Shown here: positions 1 through 7,698 of the stretch, piece by piece
How positions within the stretch are numbered: the first letter of the stretch is position 1
How the letters are laid out: every line of letters begins with the position of its first letter
Assembly: GCA_958448375.1 (NCBI GenBank)
Contig: CAUDDU010000001.1
Location: 1-25,125, forward strand
Source of the DNA: an uncultured Collinsella sp.
GTDB lineage: Bacteria > Actinomycetota > Coriobacteriia > Coriobacteriales > Coriobacteriaceae
Reading direction: 5' to 3'
DNA: 25,125 bases
Translations under genes and position numbers: made by a program
The notes under the pieces: generated by a model
The model's input: only the letters and a program-made list of their open reading frames with translations
What the model was told of the DNA's origin: nothing
Database searches by the model: none

Positions 1-435
1 TTCCATAAAACTCATGGACGATCCGCAGAGCACCAAGAACAGGTTGCTCTTGTCTTTGTGTCGGTCGATAAGCGTTTGCAGACACGACGACACGCCTGGG
101 TCGCTCTCGGCGAGGTAAGGATACTCGTCAATGACCAGAATGACTTGCTCCGCTTTGGCGCGTTCAAAGACGGACTCGAGTGCAACCTGGATGGAAGGGA
201 ATGCTGCTCCTGCGGCACTATCACCAAGCATCTCGCGGCTGAGCAGCGCAAGGTTTTCGCTTGCAACGGTTTGCTGCCCGGTAAAGAAGATCACACTGGG
301 CTTATCCTGCGTAAAAGCGCGAAGCAGGCTTGTTTTGCCCACGCGGCGCCTTCCGTAGACTACGGCAAACTGGAAGGAACCCTTTTGATAAGCGGTTTCT
401 AGGGACTCAAGCTCACTCTGGCGTCCGACAAACAT
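1..435 (-). CDS. AAA+ ATPase, archaeal-type ATPase family, 3' part cut by window edge
   Basis: The reading frame is open from an ATG at 435 to the window edge, giving 145 residues with no stop. The N-terminus MFVGRQSELE is typical of the ATPase group often found with a DUF234 C-terminal domain. Walker A is at residues 28-36 (GRRRVGKTS), Walker B at 98-104 (VILVIDE), and an LCGSSMSFM segment near residue 138 fits the sensor region. Such proteins bind and hydrolyse ATP, but their cellular targets are mostly unknown. The C-terminal half, which would hold the winged helix and any nuclease-like domain, lies outside the window. It is on the same strand as the zinc-finger gene upstream but has its own palindromic promoter at 447-495. 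The start is set by the MFVGR family pattern; the ribosome site GCGAGG is weak. Confidence 0.85.
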   Translation of the reverse strand, partial: MFVGRQSELESLETAYQKGSFQFAVVYGRRRVGKTSLLRAFTQDKPSVIFFTGQQTVASENLALLSREMLGDSAAGAAFPSIQVALESVFERAKAEQVILVIDEYPYLAESDPGVSSCLQTLIDRHKDKSNLFLVLCGSSMSFME

Positions 436-446
436 GGCATGCCTCG

Positions 447-495
447 CTCATATGCGTGTTACTAACATATATAGTACTAACACGTATATGAGCAA
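447..495 (-). promoter_or_regulatory. Promoter with inverted-repeat operator for the ATPase gene
   Basis: Two 15-nt arms, CTCATATGCGTGTTA (447-461) and TAACACGTATATGAG (478-492), are complementary at 14 of 15 positions and separated by 16 nt. On the minus strand a -35-like TTGCTC (495-490) and a -10-like TATATA (473-468) are 16 nt apart. The two arms therefore flank the -10 box, which is a classic layout for a repressor dimer or tetramer site. The local AT-richness contrasts with the GC-rich surroundings. The regulator is unknown; the ATPase or the HTH protein encoded next door are candidates by position only. Confidence 0.55.
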
Positions 496-530
496 TTTTC
501 CAGTCGGACGGAGAAGAAATGACAGGGCTT

Positions 531-1889
531 CTACTTAACGAGTCGCTTGAGCTTGGCGAAGTCCTGAATCTGCTTTTTGCGCTTGGCGTTGAGGAGGTTG
601 TTGAGGTCGAGCTTCTCAATGGTGCAACGTTTGAGTAGCTCGGAGCTGTCAAAGCCGTTTGACTCAATGTCTTTATCCAGATCGTGCTTGAGCTTGGTCC
701 ATTTATTGAGCTGCGAGCGTACGTAGGCCGCGGGACGTTCTATCTCGTTGGCGATGTCGCGTACGCTGGCGCCCGTTCCAAATAACTCGCGTATCTTTGC
801 CGTCTCCTTGCGCGTGCGCTCGTTTTTGGCATCGGTCTTGCATCGATCGCTGCAGTAGTGCCGCTTGACGCCTCGATGCCCGGCAAGTGAGTAGGCGCGT
901 CCACACTGCTCGCAATAGCCAATTTTGACGGTGCTCAGCTTGCGCGAAAAATCAAACCAGAGCCACGAGAGATAGCTGTCAAAGGAAAGGAACCCTGTGG
1001 ACTCGTTGCCCTGGAACACATCCACGTGCGCGCCCGAGAGATGCGAGATCACGAGCGCCTGCACCAAAGCGGTGAGCGCATCGCGGTCATCGTCGTCAAG
1101 TTCTTCGCGGCGCTCCTGGATATCTGCTTGAGGGTCGATTACATAGAAGCTCTCCTCGCTATTGTTGACCTTGAGTCGTGCTGAAATCTCCAAGCTGGAG
1201 TCTTCGTCCATGTAGAACATCGCCTGCAAAACACTGAAGTCATTGGCGGTGAGCTCGTGTTCAAAAGAGAGCACGTTGAGTGCAACGAGGGATTCTTCCT
1301 CGTCGATCATTAACATAAAGGCGTAGAAATATCCCGCATCGGATTCGATTTTGCGCACGATGGGCAGGCTTTTGAATGAGTTGGTATAATCTCCGCCCGC
1401 CCTCAGGATAGTGGTGTAGATCTTGAAGGATGACCCGTTTGCCGCGCAGGTTACCACTGATTTCTCGATTCTTTCCAATGCGGAGACCTTTGCGATGGTG
1501 CAGCTCCCGTTGAGGTATTCCTGGATGCGCATGGCAATAAGTGCTGCCATCGCGGCATTGGCCCAATCGCGTACGGATTCTATTGCGTGCTTGCCAAAAA
1601 GCGGCCCGGTCTGTTCGGCGTAGTCAAGTACGTTAAAGAGGCTTGCGCGGAAGGGCTGCTCTTTAACGGCGGTGGGTTCGATGCATGATGCCAGCCTGAT
1701 CAGATCGGCATGGCGCTCGCTGTGTGCGGGCCCTTCGTTGCTTTTGCTGCCGGCCAGCTCGGTGGGCATGTAGAGTTCAAAGACAAGCTGGGCCTCGCCA
1801 ACGGGCCTATTGGGTTCGTTCTCTATGAGGTTGACTTTCTTAAACGGAATCGAACCTTCAACGGTGCGTGTTTGGGAGAACTCAAACAT
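531..1889 (-). CDS. Hypothetical protein with Cys4 zinc finger and C-terminal HTH
   Basis: 452 residues. The ATG at 1889 is preferred over a TTG eight codons upstream because an AGGGG ribosome site sits five bases before it. Residues 1-300 are not recognised and are rich in acidic residues near the middle. A tryptophan-rich helix (YLSWLWFDFSRKL) precedes C326-x2-C329 and C346-x3-C350, a treble-clef-like finger resembling the CGNR or DUF6076 type. A likely helix-turn-helix follows (about 366-397, SVRDIANEIERPAAYVRSQL). The tail is basic. This suggests a DNA- or RNA-binding regulator, but no function can be assigned. It lies upstream of, and on the same strand as, the AAA+ ATPase. The CGNR resemblance is by eye and the defining CGNR residues are absent. 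Confidence 0.75.
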   Translation of the reverse strand: MFEFSQTRTVEGSIPFKKVNLIENEPNRPVGEAQLVFELYMPTELAGSKSNEGPAHSERHADLIRLASCIEPTAVKEQPFRASLFNVLDYAEQTGPLFGKHAIESVRDWANAAMAALIAMRIQEYLNGSCTIAKVSALERIEKSVVTCAANGSSFKIYTTILRAGGDYTNSFKSLPIVRKIESDAGYFYAFMLMIDEEESLVALNVLSFEHELTANDFSVLQAMFYMDEDSSLEISARLKVNNSEESFYVIDPQADIQERREELDDDDRDALTALVQALVISHLSGAHVDVFQGNESTGFLSFDSYLSWLWFDFSRKLSTVKIGYCEQCGRAYSLAGHRGVKRHYCSDRCKTDAKNERTRKETAKIRELFGTGASVRDIANEIERPAAYVRSQLNKWTKLKHDLDKDIESNGFDSSELLKRCTIEKLDLNNLLNAKRKKQIQDFAKLKRLVK

Positions 1890-2028
1890 TGTTACCCCTG
1901 TCTCTAGCTGCAAGTTTAATAGCGTAGCACGTTTAGGAAAATTACCCGGTCAAAATCTCTATATCGGATAAACGACAAATCGTATCTTGTGATCGCCAAG
2001 AAAAGGGGTAACGAGAAAGGACCCGATC

Positions 2029-2646
2029 ATGCATTGCAAACAGTGTGGAGCAGAGATTAACGACGGCGCCAAGTTCTGCGGCGTGTGCGGAACGCCTACG
2101 GTCGCGGCTGCGGCCAGCACGGCGGGAGATGCGATTTACGTTGAGGCCCGGCCGATTGAGAGCCAGTCTGTCGAGGCTCAGTTTCAAGCGGCGGAGGATG
2201 CAGAGGCCGCTGCTTGCCTGCAAGATTCACTTCGCGAGTCCATCGGGTCCCTTACGCGAGCGTCGGTGATTTCGTTGCTCTATGTGCTCTTTTTCAATTA
2301 TGTGCTGGGAGGGGGCTCGCTGGGGCTCGACTATATGATTCTGCTGGCGCTGCTTCTGATTGGTCCCTGGAAGGTGATTATCTCGCTGTACCGCAGCGGT
2401 GTAAGGCTTCCCTTTGTCTATGGTGGCGGCATTATCGGTATCACGATTATGCTAATCGAACTTGTGGTTCTCGTGGGCCTTCCTGTCGTTGTTCTGATGC
2501 TTTTTTACTGGTTGGGCAGCGTGATTCACGGAGCGGTTCCGGTTGTTCCCGAATTAGCCCCGATGACGATGGTGGCACTTTGGCCTATCGTCTCGGTTGC
2601 CAACATCATCTTCAAGGCAATCAAGCTGCACATGGCTCGCGCCTAG
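2029..2646 (+). CDS. Zinc-ribbon multi-pass membrane protein
   Basis: 205 residues starting at an ATG behind a GAAAGGA ribosome site. The N-terminus carries a short zinc ribbon with C3, C6, C17 and C20, followed by an Ala-rich linker. From about residue 75 on there are roughly four hydrophobic segments, which include LLYVLFFNYVLGG, MILLALLLIG, a long IIGITIMLIELVVLVGLPVVV stretch split by the fold, and MVALWPIVSVANIIF. Proteins of this design usually place the ribbon in the cytosol. The next gene downstream also starts with the same ribbon, and the SPFH cluster beyond carries several more, so all may contribute to one process. The exact function is unknown. No catalytic motif is visible. Confidence 0.8.
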   Translation: MHCKQCGAEINDGAKFCGVCGTPTVAAAASTAGDAIYVEARPIESQSVEAQFQAAEDAEAAACLQDSLRESIGSLTRASVISLLYVLFFNYVLGGGSLGLDYMILLALLLIGPWKVIISLYRSGVRLPFVYGGGIIGITIMLIELVVLVGLPVVVLMLFYWLGSVIHGAVPVVPELAPMTMVALWPIVSVANIIFKAIKLHMARA

Positions 2647-2795
2647 CAAGTAGCCCGTCGCATGCCTTCCGCTTGGGGTCAGGCGAATTTGAAAGGTGAA
2701 AGAAAAAGTTTACAGTCGAGCAAATTGTCCTGGGCCTTTTCTGTTTGCAGGCTGTGGGCTATCGTTTCGATATGCTGAAGTTCTAGGGGGGATAT

Positions 2796-4286
2796 ATGTA
2801 CTGCGCAAGCTGCGGGGCAAAGATCAAAGACGGGGCGCGATACTGTTCCGCATGCGGAAAACCGTTGGATGTGGATGATGCGCCGGCGAATGCTCAGCAG
2901 CCGCTTCCTTCAGGTACACCAAAGGCGCCTGCTGATAGAAAAGCGACGAGCGATCCTGCTGCATCTCGCGCAGAGAGCGCTTCTCCGGCGCCCTCTGAGC
3001 ATATGTCCTTTGCGGCCTTTATGATGCAGCGTCGGCAGATCGGCCGTTTTGCCGTGCCTACGTTTGTCACCATTCTTGCAGCAATCATCTTTACCGCTGG
3101 TGTCGCCTACGCACTGGTCAAAGCTTACGAGGCCTTTGTGCTGCCTCAGCTGCAGCAGCAGGAACAGCCGGCTGCAGTCGAGAATAAGTCGTCTAAAAAG
3201 AAGGTCGCGGCAGCTAACAAGAAAGCGCACGAGGCCTACGAGGGCGTGGTTGCGCGTTACGAGGACTTTGTGAGCTATTGCGAGCAGAAGGGAGCTGGTA
3301 CTGCCAACTACGACGACTGGGCTCTGGGGCGCGGCGATGATTCTGGGCTGGGGCAGATATTCGTTCATGACAGCCAGAATGCTCCCGGCTTTTTAAACTA
3401 CTACTATGCTTTCGATGATTTGAACGGTGACGGAATTGACGAGCTGCTTATTGGGTCTGTCGATGCGCAGAACGATATTTCGGCGATTGTAGGTGCCTAC
3501 TGCTTTGTTGATGGAAAGGCCGTTTCGGTTATGCCTTCGTCAGAGATGGTAGAAGGCTCCAGCAATATGACGAATCGGTATGACGGTTTTATTGCTCAGG
3601 GTGAGAGCCAAGTCATTACTGCCTGCAAGGACGGCATCGTTAAATTTACTTGTAGTCAGGATTGTAACCAGGCAGATTTCTATATTTCGCTTACTGCAAA
3701 GGGTCCTGAGGTCGTAGACGCGGTGCAAATTCAAAATAAGGAATTCGATAGACAGAATGGCGCCTACTTGGTGAGGACCGTCGAGGATGGTGGCAAACCA
3801 CAGGAGACGATGGTCCAGGGGCGTGAAGAAGCGTGCAAAATTCTTGACGAGATTGCCGGGGAGCATCCGGAGGCCGACATTGAAAAGCCGTCTGCAAGCA
3901 GCGATATGTGGAAGGCATTCAAAGGAGCGGAGCCTTCGGAGAGCTCTTTGAAGGACGGCTCTGGCACTGCAGACGATCGAACTGGCGCATCTCAAGCACC
4001 ATCTGAAGCGGCATCCGATAGCGGCGACGATGGGGAGGCCGCTGCGGGCGACGATGGCGTGATCGCCGACATGGATGCGTTCATTGCAAACGTCAAGCGC
4101 GAGTTGATTGTGCCAGATGACGCCTCTATTACGTACAAGGTCGCTGATAGGCCAAGCTATTGGGAGGGGGCGGCAACGTACGTTTGGTACGTCGAGTTTT
4201 ATAAAGACGGAAAGGTCGTAGCGTCTGCGGAATGCGGCTCTGAAGGGTATCCGCGCCGGTCGATTATAGCCTATCACGAGAGCTAG
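2796..4286 (+). CDS. Zinc-ribbon single-pass membrane protein with large extracytoplasmic part
   Basis: 496 residues, ATG preceded by GGGGGA. A zinc ribbon (C3, C6, C17, C20) is followed by a Pro/Ala/Ser-rich linker. One transmembrane segment lies at about 85-108, and a Lys-rich helical stretch follows it. Residues 206-220 (FDDLNGDGIDELLIG) match the acidic calcium-loop/FG-GAP-like pattern common in surface proteins of gut Firmicutes and Actinomycetota. A Ser/Gly/Asp-rich low-complexity linker (about 385-425) leads to a compact C-terminal domain of about 70 residues ending in YHES. The topology suggests a cytosolic ribbon and an outside sensing or binding domain. There is no sortase signal. 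It could be a sensor or an envelope-stress component; this is inference. Confidence 0.8.
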   Translation: MYCASCGAKIKDGARYCSACGKPLDVDDAPANAQQPLPSGTPKAPADRKATSDPAASRAESASPAPSEHMSFAAFMMQRRQIGRFAVPTFVTILAAIIFTAGVAYALVKAYEAFVLPQLQQQEQPAAVENKSSKKKVAAANKKAHEAYEGVVARYEDFVSYCEQKGAGTANYDDWALGRGDDSGLGQIFVHDSQNAPGFLNYYYAFDDLNGDGIDELLIGSVDAQNDISAIVGAYCFVDGKAVSVMPSSEMVEGSSNMTNRYDGFIAQGESQVITACKDGIVKFTCSQDCNQADFYISLTAKGPEVVDAVQIQNKEFDRQNGAYLVRTVEDGGKPQETMVQGREEACKILDEIAGEHPEADIEKPSASSDMWKAFKGAEPSESSLKDGSGTADDRTGASQAPSEAASDSGDDGEAAAGDDGVIADMDAFIANVKRELIVPDDASITYKVADRPSYWEGAATYVWYVEFYKDGKVVASAECGSEGYPRRSIIAYHES

Positions 4287-4387
4287 TAACTTTAGCCGAG
4301 GCATTTTGGCATTACGGCGTGCGCGGCTCCTATACCTTTCCCCTTGTTCCATCCGACGAGTTTAGTTACAGCTAAAACGGCCGTTAC

Positions 4388-4477
4388 GAAGAGCTGACCG
4401 AGAGTTCGAAGACACTCGCCCGCTAAGCGGGTATGCCCCAAAAGGGTATCTGGGGTTCGAACCCTCCCGGTTCTTCG
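4388..4477 (+). pseudogene. Degenerate tRNA-Ser(GCU)-like sequence
   Basis: The 90-nt stretch follows the class II tRNA-Ser plan. The acceptor strands GAAGAGC (4388-4394) and GTTCTTC (4470-4476) pair fully with one G-U. The anticodon stem CTCGC/GCGGG (4415-4419, 4427-4431) encloses CCGCTAA with anticodon GCT at 4422-4424. The long variable stem is ATGCCC/GGGTAT, and a TTCGAAC T-loop is at 4455-4461. Defects: the D-stem keeps about one of three pairs, the G18-G19 pair is lost, the T-stem has a mismatch, and two extra bases sit between T-stem and acceptor. The 3' end reads GTCA rather than GCCA. A decayed copy is more likely than a working tRNA. The intergenic gap around it (4287-4674) has no convincing ORF. 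Confidence 0.55.
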
Positions 4478-4520
4478 TCAGTTGACCAAAGGTGCGACAT
4501 TATTACCGCTCGCCGGCGGG

Positions 4521-4551
4521 TGACTATATGCGATGACTTGAGGGCTATAAT
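4521..4551 (+). promoter_or_regulatory. Possible promoter of the SPFH cluster
   Basis: A perfect -10 hexamer TATAAT lies at 4546-4551, about 125 nt before the SPFH start codon. The upstream TGACTA (4521-4526) is a poor -35 with a long spacer of 19 nt, so only the -10 box is persuasive. A 6-bp hairpin (CACGCG, 3-nt loop, CGCGTG; 4634-4648) is in the predicted leader just upstream of the ribosome site. Confidence 0.35.
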
Positions 4552-4674
4552 TAACCGAGCTAAGTTGGGGGATAGATTGAGACGCACGGGCTTTCGATGC
4601 GCCTGTCGGCTCGGCATTTCGCAATTCATTAGACACGCGGAACGCGTGGTTTGGGATTAACGAAAGGAATCAGC

Positions 4675-6051
4675 ATGTCTCTGTTCCATAGCGATAACGA
4701 AAAGGAAGAAAAGCACAGCGGAATACTCGGTGCCTTTTCTGTCGACAATATCAAATGGGAGCCTGGCAACAACGAAGATGCCTCGCTTGTCTCATTCCGC
4801 TATCCCTACGAGGATTTTCCCAACGGGTCCTATCTTCAGGTTGCGCAATCGCAGATTGCCGTTTTTACCAACAATATGGGGGCGGGCAGTTCTACTGACG
4901 CTACGGGTGCCGGCGATTCTCAGGTAAGCGTGTTTGTCGGTCCGTGCAAGATCAAGCTCGACACGGGAGACAGCCGATTCGCCCCGTTCCGCAATGCCGC
5001 TCATTCGCTTACCGGCGGTAGCTCGGCGTTTCATTCCGTTGTGTACTTTATCAATACCAACTACATGAACGAGCTACGCTGGGGCACGACCGAGCCCATC
5101 ATCGTTCAAGACCCTGAGGAAGACGTCAACGTTCACGTTCGCGCCTTCGGTTTGTTTGGCGTGCATATCGAGCAGAACGACTCGAGTCTGGTTCCCATTC
5201 AGGCGAGGAAGTTCCTTGTTAAGGTCGTGGGCACGCGAGATCGCTATACGCGAGAAGAACTTACCTCCTTTATGCGGGCAAAAATCCTTGAGTATGTTCC
5301 CGACTTGCTTGCTAAGGCGATTGTTGACCAAGGGGTTTCCATTCTAAAAATCGCGACACATCTGAGCGATTTCTCGTCTCAGATGCAGGGAAGGCTCGTT
5401 AATTATTTCGATGAGTTTGGCCTCACGCTCGATAACTTCTCGTTCAATAGCATCAAACCCTTCGAAGACGATCTTGCCGCCATCAACGAGATGAAGATCC
5501 AACGTAAGCGGAGCATTCTCGAGGCGCAGGGTAACGCCGCCCAGATGGACATCGAGTCCGAGGCGCTTGCCAGGAAACGTGCGCGCGAAGGCTACGACTA
5601 TCAGCAGGAGCGCGGTATGGACGTAATGCAGAGCGCTGCGGGCAATGAGGGAAGTACCGCATCGGGCCTCATGGGAGCCGGCATGGGACTCGGCATGGGC
5701 GTTGGCATGGGCGGTGCATTTGGAGCTGGCTTTTCCAACTTGGCCAACCAGACCCTGGGCACTGTTGCCCCCATGGTCGGAACGACTCCCGCGTCCGCAA
5801 GTATGCAAAACGGTCCCGTGTGCCCCAGTTGCGGAAACGTTAATCCGATGGGTGCTAAGTTCTGCCCGGAATGCGGACAGAAGCTCGAGCAGGGCGTTGC
5901 GTGTTTGGCGTGCGGGCATCTTAACCCGGCCGGTGCCAAGTTCTGTCTTGAGTGCGGGAACCGGTTGGCCTCGCCAAAGTGTCCGAGCTGCGGAGCTGAG
6001 TTGCCCGAGGGGACCAAATTTTGCCCCGATTGCGGAACTAAGATCCAATAA
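4675..6051 (+). CDS. SPFH/Band-7 domain protein with three C-terminal zinc ribbons (YdjI-like)
   Basis: 458 residues. The ATG at 4675 is chosen because GAAAGGA lies directly upstream; an ORF extension of eight codons lacks a ribosome site. Residues about 30-290 form an SPFH domain of the 'virion core protein-like' type (VSFRYPYEDFPNGSYLQVAQSQIAVF opening in two parts, later KILEYVPDLLAKAIVDQG). A Gly/Met-rich linker follows. Then come three double-CxxC ribbons with cysteines at 383/386/397/400, 410/413/424/427 and 436/439/450/453. SPFH proteins oligomerise on membranes; B. subtilis YdjI has the same SPFH-plus-ribbon plan and works with PspA. Here it heads a five-gene run and is followed 12 nt later by a membrane protein. 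No transmembrane segment is obvious in this protein itself. Confidence 0.88.
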   Translation: MSLFHSDNEKEEKHSGILGAFSVDNIKWEPGNNEDASLVSFRYPYEDFPNGSYLQVAQSQIAVFTNNMGAGSSTDATGAGDSQVSVFVGPCKIKLDTGDSRFAPFRNAAHSLTGGSSAFHSVVYFINTNYMNELRWGTTEPIIVQDPEEDVNVHVRAFGLFGVHIEQNDSSLVPIQARKFLVKVVGTRDRYTREELTSFMRAKILEYVPDLLAKAIVDQGVSILKIATHLSDFSSQMQGRLVNYFDEFGLTLDNFSFNSIKPFEDDLAAINEMKIQRKRSILEAQGNAAQMDIESEALARKRAREGYDYQQERGMDVMQSAAGNEGSTASGLMGAGMGLGMGVGMGGAFGAGFSNLANQTLGTVAPMVGTTPASASMQNGPVCPSCGNVNPMGAKFCPECGQKLEQGVACLACGHLNPAGAKFCLECGNRLASPKCPSCGAELPEGTKFCPDCGTKIQ

Positions 6052-6063
6052 GGAGAAACAAAG

Positions 6064-6765
6064 ATGAACGGTTCTGTTAAACGTGTCATTTTGGGCGAGG
6101 CAATCGTCTTGGTGGCGTGGCTTGTAATCATGTTTGTCTGCAAAAACGCGCTGATGAATCCTATCGTCTTTGCTATGTCGCTTGGCTTTGGGGTTTTGGC
6201 TTTTGCGGTGGCTTCGATTTCGGTTACCATGTCCGATAGGCAGTCCACGGTCAAAAGCACGACCGAAATCCATTATTTGCCGGTCGCATCCAGCTGTGCC
6301 TACTTTGTCGTTGCCCTTCTGGCCAACACGTACTTTGTGTTTGCGGCATATGGGTGGGGCGGCAGCACGATTCCAGTTGTCGTAAACGTTGTCCTTCTTG
6401 CTGTGCTTGTCCTTGTGCAGATGGGTCTAGCCTTCAATGCCCGCCAGGTGGACCAAAAGGTTGCCGCCGTGGCGGCAAAGACGGTTCAAACGGCGCAATT
6501 TGCATCGTATGTGGGACAGCTCCTTGCCGTAGCGCAAGACGCTCAGGTCAAAGCCGAACTCAAAGTGCTCAAAGACGACATCTCCTTTAGTTCCAACATG
6601 TCGCAGCCCCATGCTCAAGAGATTGAGCGACAGTTCTCCGCTGCGCTCGAGGCCCTCTCGAATTCCATGAGTGCCGATGAGCCAGCAGATGTTACGGTTG
6701 GCCTTGTCCATGATGCGCGCCGTATCTGGAAAAAGCGCAATGCGGCGCTGACCGCTGTCAAATAA
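6064..6765 (+). CDS. Four-helix membrane protein with cytoplasmic helical tail
   Basis: 233 residues, ATG behind a strong AAGGAGA site only 12 nt after the SPFH stop, so it is surely co-transcribed. Four hydrophobic segments occupy about 9-27, 33-53, 77-98 and 102-122. They are followed by an Ala/Gln-rich helical tail of about 110 residues ending in a basic segment (RRIWKKRNAALTAVK). No enzyme motif is seen. It could anchor the SPFH protein or its partners at the membrane. The family is not recognised; a role comparable to the B. subtilis YdjH membrane partner is conceivable only from gene context, with no sequence claim made. Confidence 0.75.
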   Translation: MNGSVKRVILGEAIVLVAWLVIMFVCKNALMNPIVFAMSLGFGVLAFAVASISVTMSDRQSTVKSTTEIHYLPVASSCAYFVVALLANTYFVFAAYGWGGSTIPVVVNVVLLAVLVLVQMGLAFNARQVDQKVAAVAAKTVQTAQFASYVGQLLAVAQDAQVKAELKVLKDDISFSSNMSQPHAQEIERQFSAALEALSNSMSADEPADVTVGLVHDARRIWKKRNAALTAVK

Positions 6766-6819
6766 GAACTCGTGTTGCTTTTTGCCAGGGCACTTTGATG
6801 GTTGAAGTGGGGGAAGCTA

Positions 6820-7626
6820 TTGGAAATCAACGGAATAACTTGCGAGGGCTGCGGCAGCACCGATGTCGAGTTTGACCCCGCAACGCGAAAGGTTCATTGC
6901 AACCAGTGCGGCCGCGAGATGTATTATTCGCGGGCACGTCTGGGGGCCACGGGCAAAGTCGCGTTTGCCAAGGACAATGCCATCAAGTTTTTTAAGGGTG
7001 GTAACTTTCCGGAGGCCCGCAAATTTGCCGCGGACGTGCTCAATATGATGCAAGACAACGCGGCGGCACAGTTTATGGTTGCGTACTGCGATGAGTTTTG
7101 TGAAGGTCTTTCGGGTTCGATGGTGGTTTTCTTTAAAAGGGCCGAAGATATCCCTCTCGAATATGACGAAGTGCGTGACTTGATCGACTTGTTTGAGTCG
7201 ACGCTCTACAACATGCGTGACTTTGAGGTTCAGATGGTATCGCTCGTGGTCGCCAATATGCAGAGCATGGAGGATCGGCCTCGGCTTGAGAGCTTTATCG
7301 ATGCTGTGTGCCCGTTCTGCATAGCGCGGTATGCTTCGGAAGACTTTATGACTGCAGAGCGGGAGAGTTTCTATCAAGATATCGCCGCCAACTGCAACAT
7401 ACCCAAAACGTGTCTCGCACTACTCAAGGGCATTAGAGAGAACCCCGGGTCCCCCTATAAAACTGGTTCGTTTGCGTTACGAAGAAGGACCTCGTACTTT
7501 CTCGAACACTATGTGGAGCCCGTCGGGCGCATCGTCAATTCGATGAAGGCAAGCCAATACAAACAGAAGTTTCTTGTGGCCTATCAGCAGGTGTCCGAGC
7601 AATACCGAAGCATGGCCTCTCAATAA
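6820..7626 (+). CDS. TFIIB-type zinc-ribbon protein with helical (TPR-like) body
   Basis: 268 residues from a TTG start at 6820, which has GGGGGA about six bases upstream. An upstream TTG at 6802 in the same frame lacks such a site. The N-terminal ribbon has C8-x2-C11 and C27-x2-C30 with an intervening hairpin (STDVEFDPATRKVH), as in TFIIB-type ribbons. Residues 45-90 (AIKFFKGGNFPEARKFAADVLNM in two overlapping helices) look like a tetratricopeptide-type repeat. The remainder is predicted helical and has no membrane segment. It probably acts as a soluble adaptor in the cytosol. It is 54 nt after the membrane protein gene and 72 nt before the coiled-coil gene, all in the same direction. Confidence 0.75.
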   Translation: MEINGITCEGCGSTDVEFDPATRKVHCNQCGREMYYSRARLGATGKVAFAKDNAIKFFKGGNFPEARKFAADVLNMMQDNAAAQFMVAYCDEFCEGLSGSMVVFFKRAEDIPLEYDEVRDLIDLFESTLYNMRDFEVQMVSLVVANMQSMEDRPRLESFIDAVCPFCIARYASEDFMTAERESFYQDIAANCNIPKTCLALLKGIRENPGSPYKTGSFALRRRTSYFLEHYVEPVGRIVNSMKASQYKQKFLVAYQQVSEQYRSMASQ

Positions 7627-7698
7627 AGCAGATGGCGGGCGCTTACTCGCTTAAAGCTATTGGATGATCTAAACAGTGCAAACTGAAAGGTGGTACAG

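Noticed and set aside
58..402. Plus-strand ORF of 114 codons at the left edge
   Set aside because: The minus strand encodes Walker A and B motifs of an ATPase across the same bases; the plus-strand frame has no motif.
4433..4660. Short ORF overlapping the tRNA-like sequence
   Set aside because: It begins within the tRNA-like stretch, lacks a ribosome site and shows no recognisable protein features.
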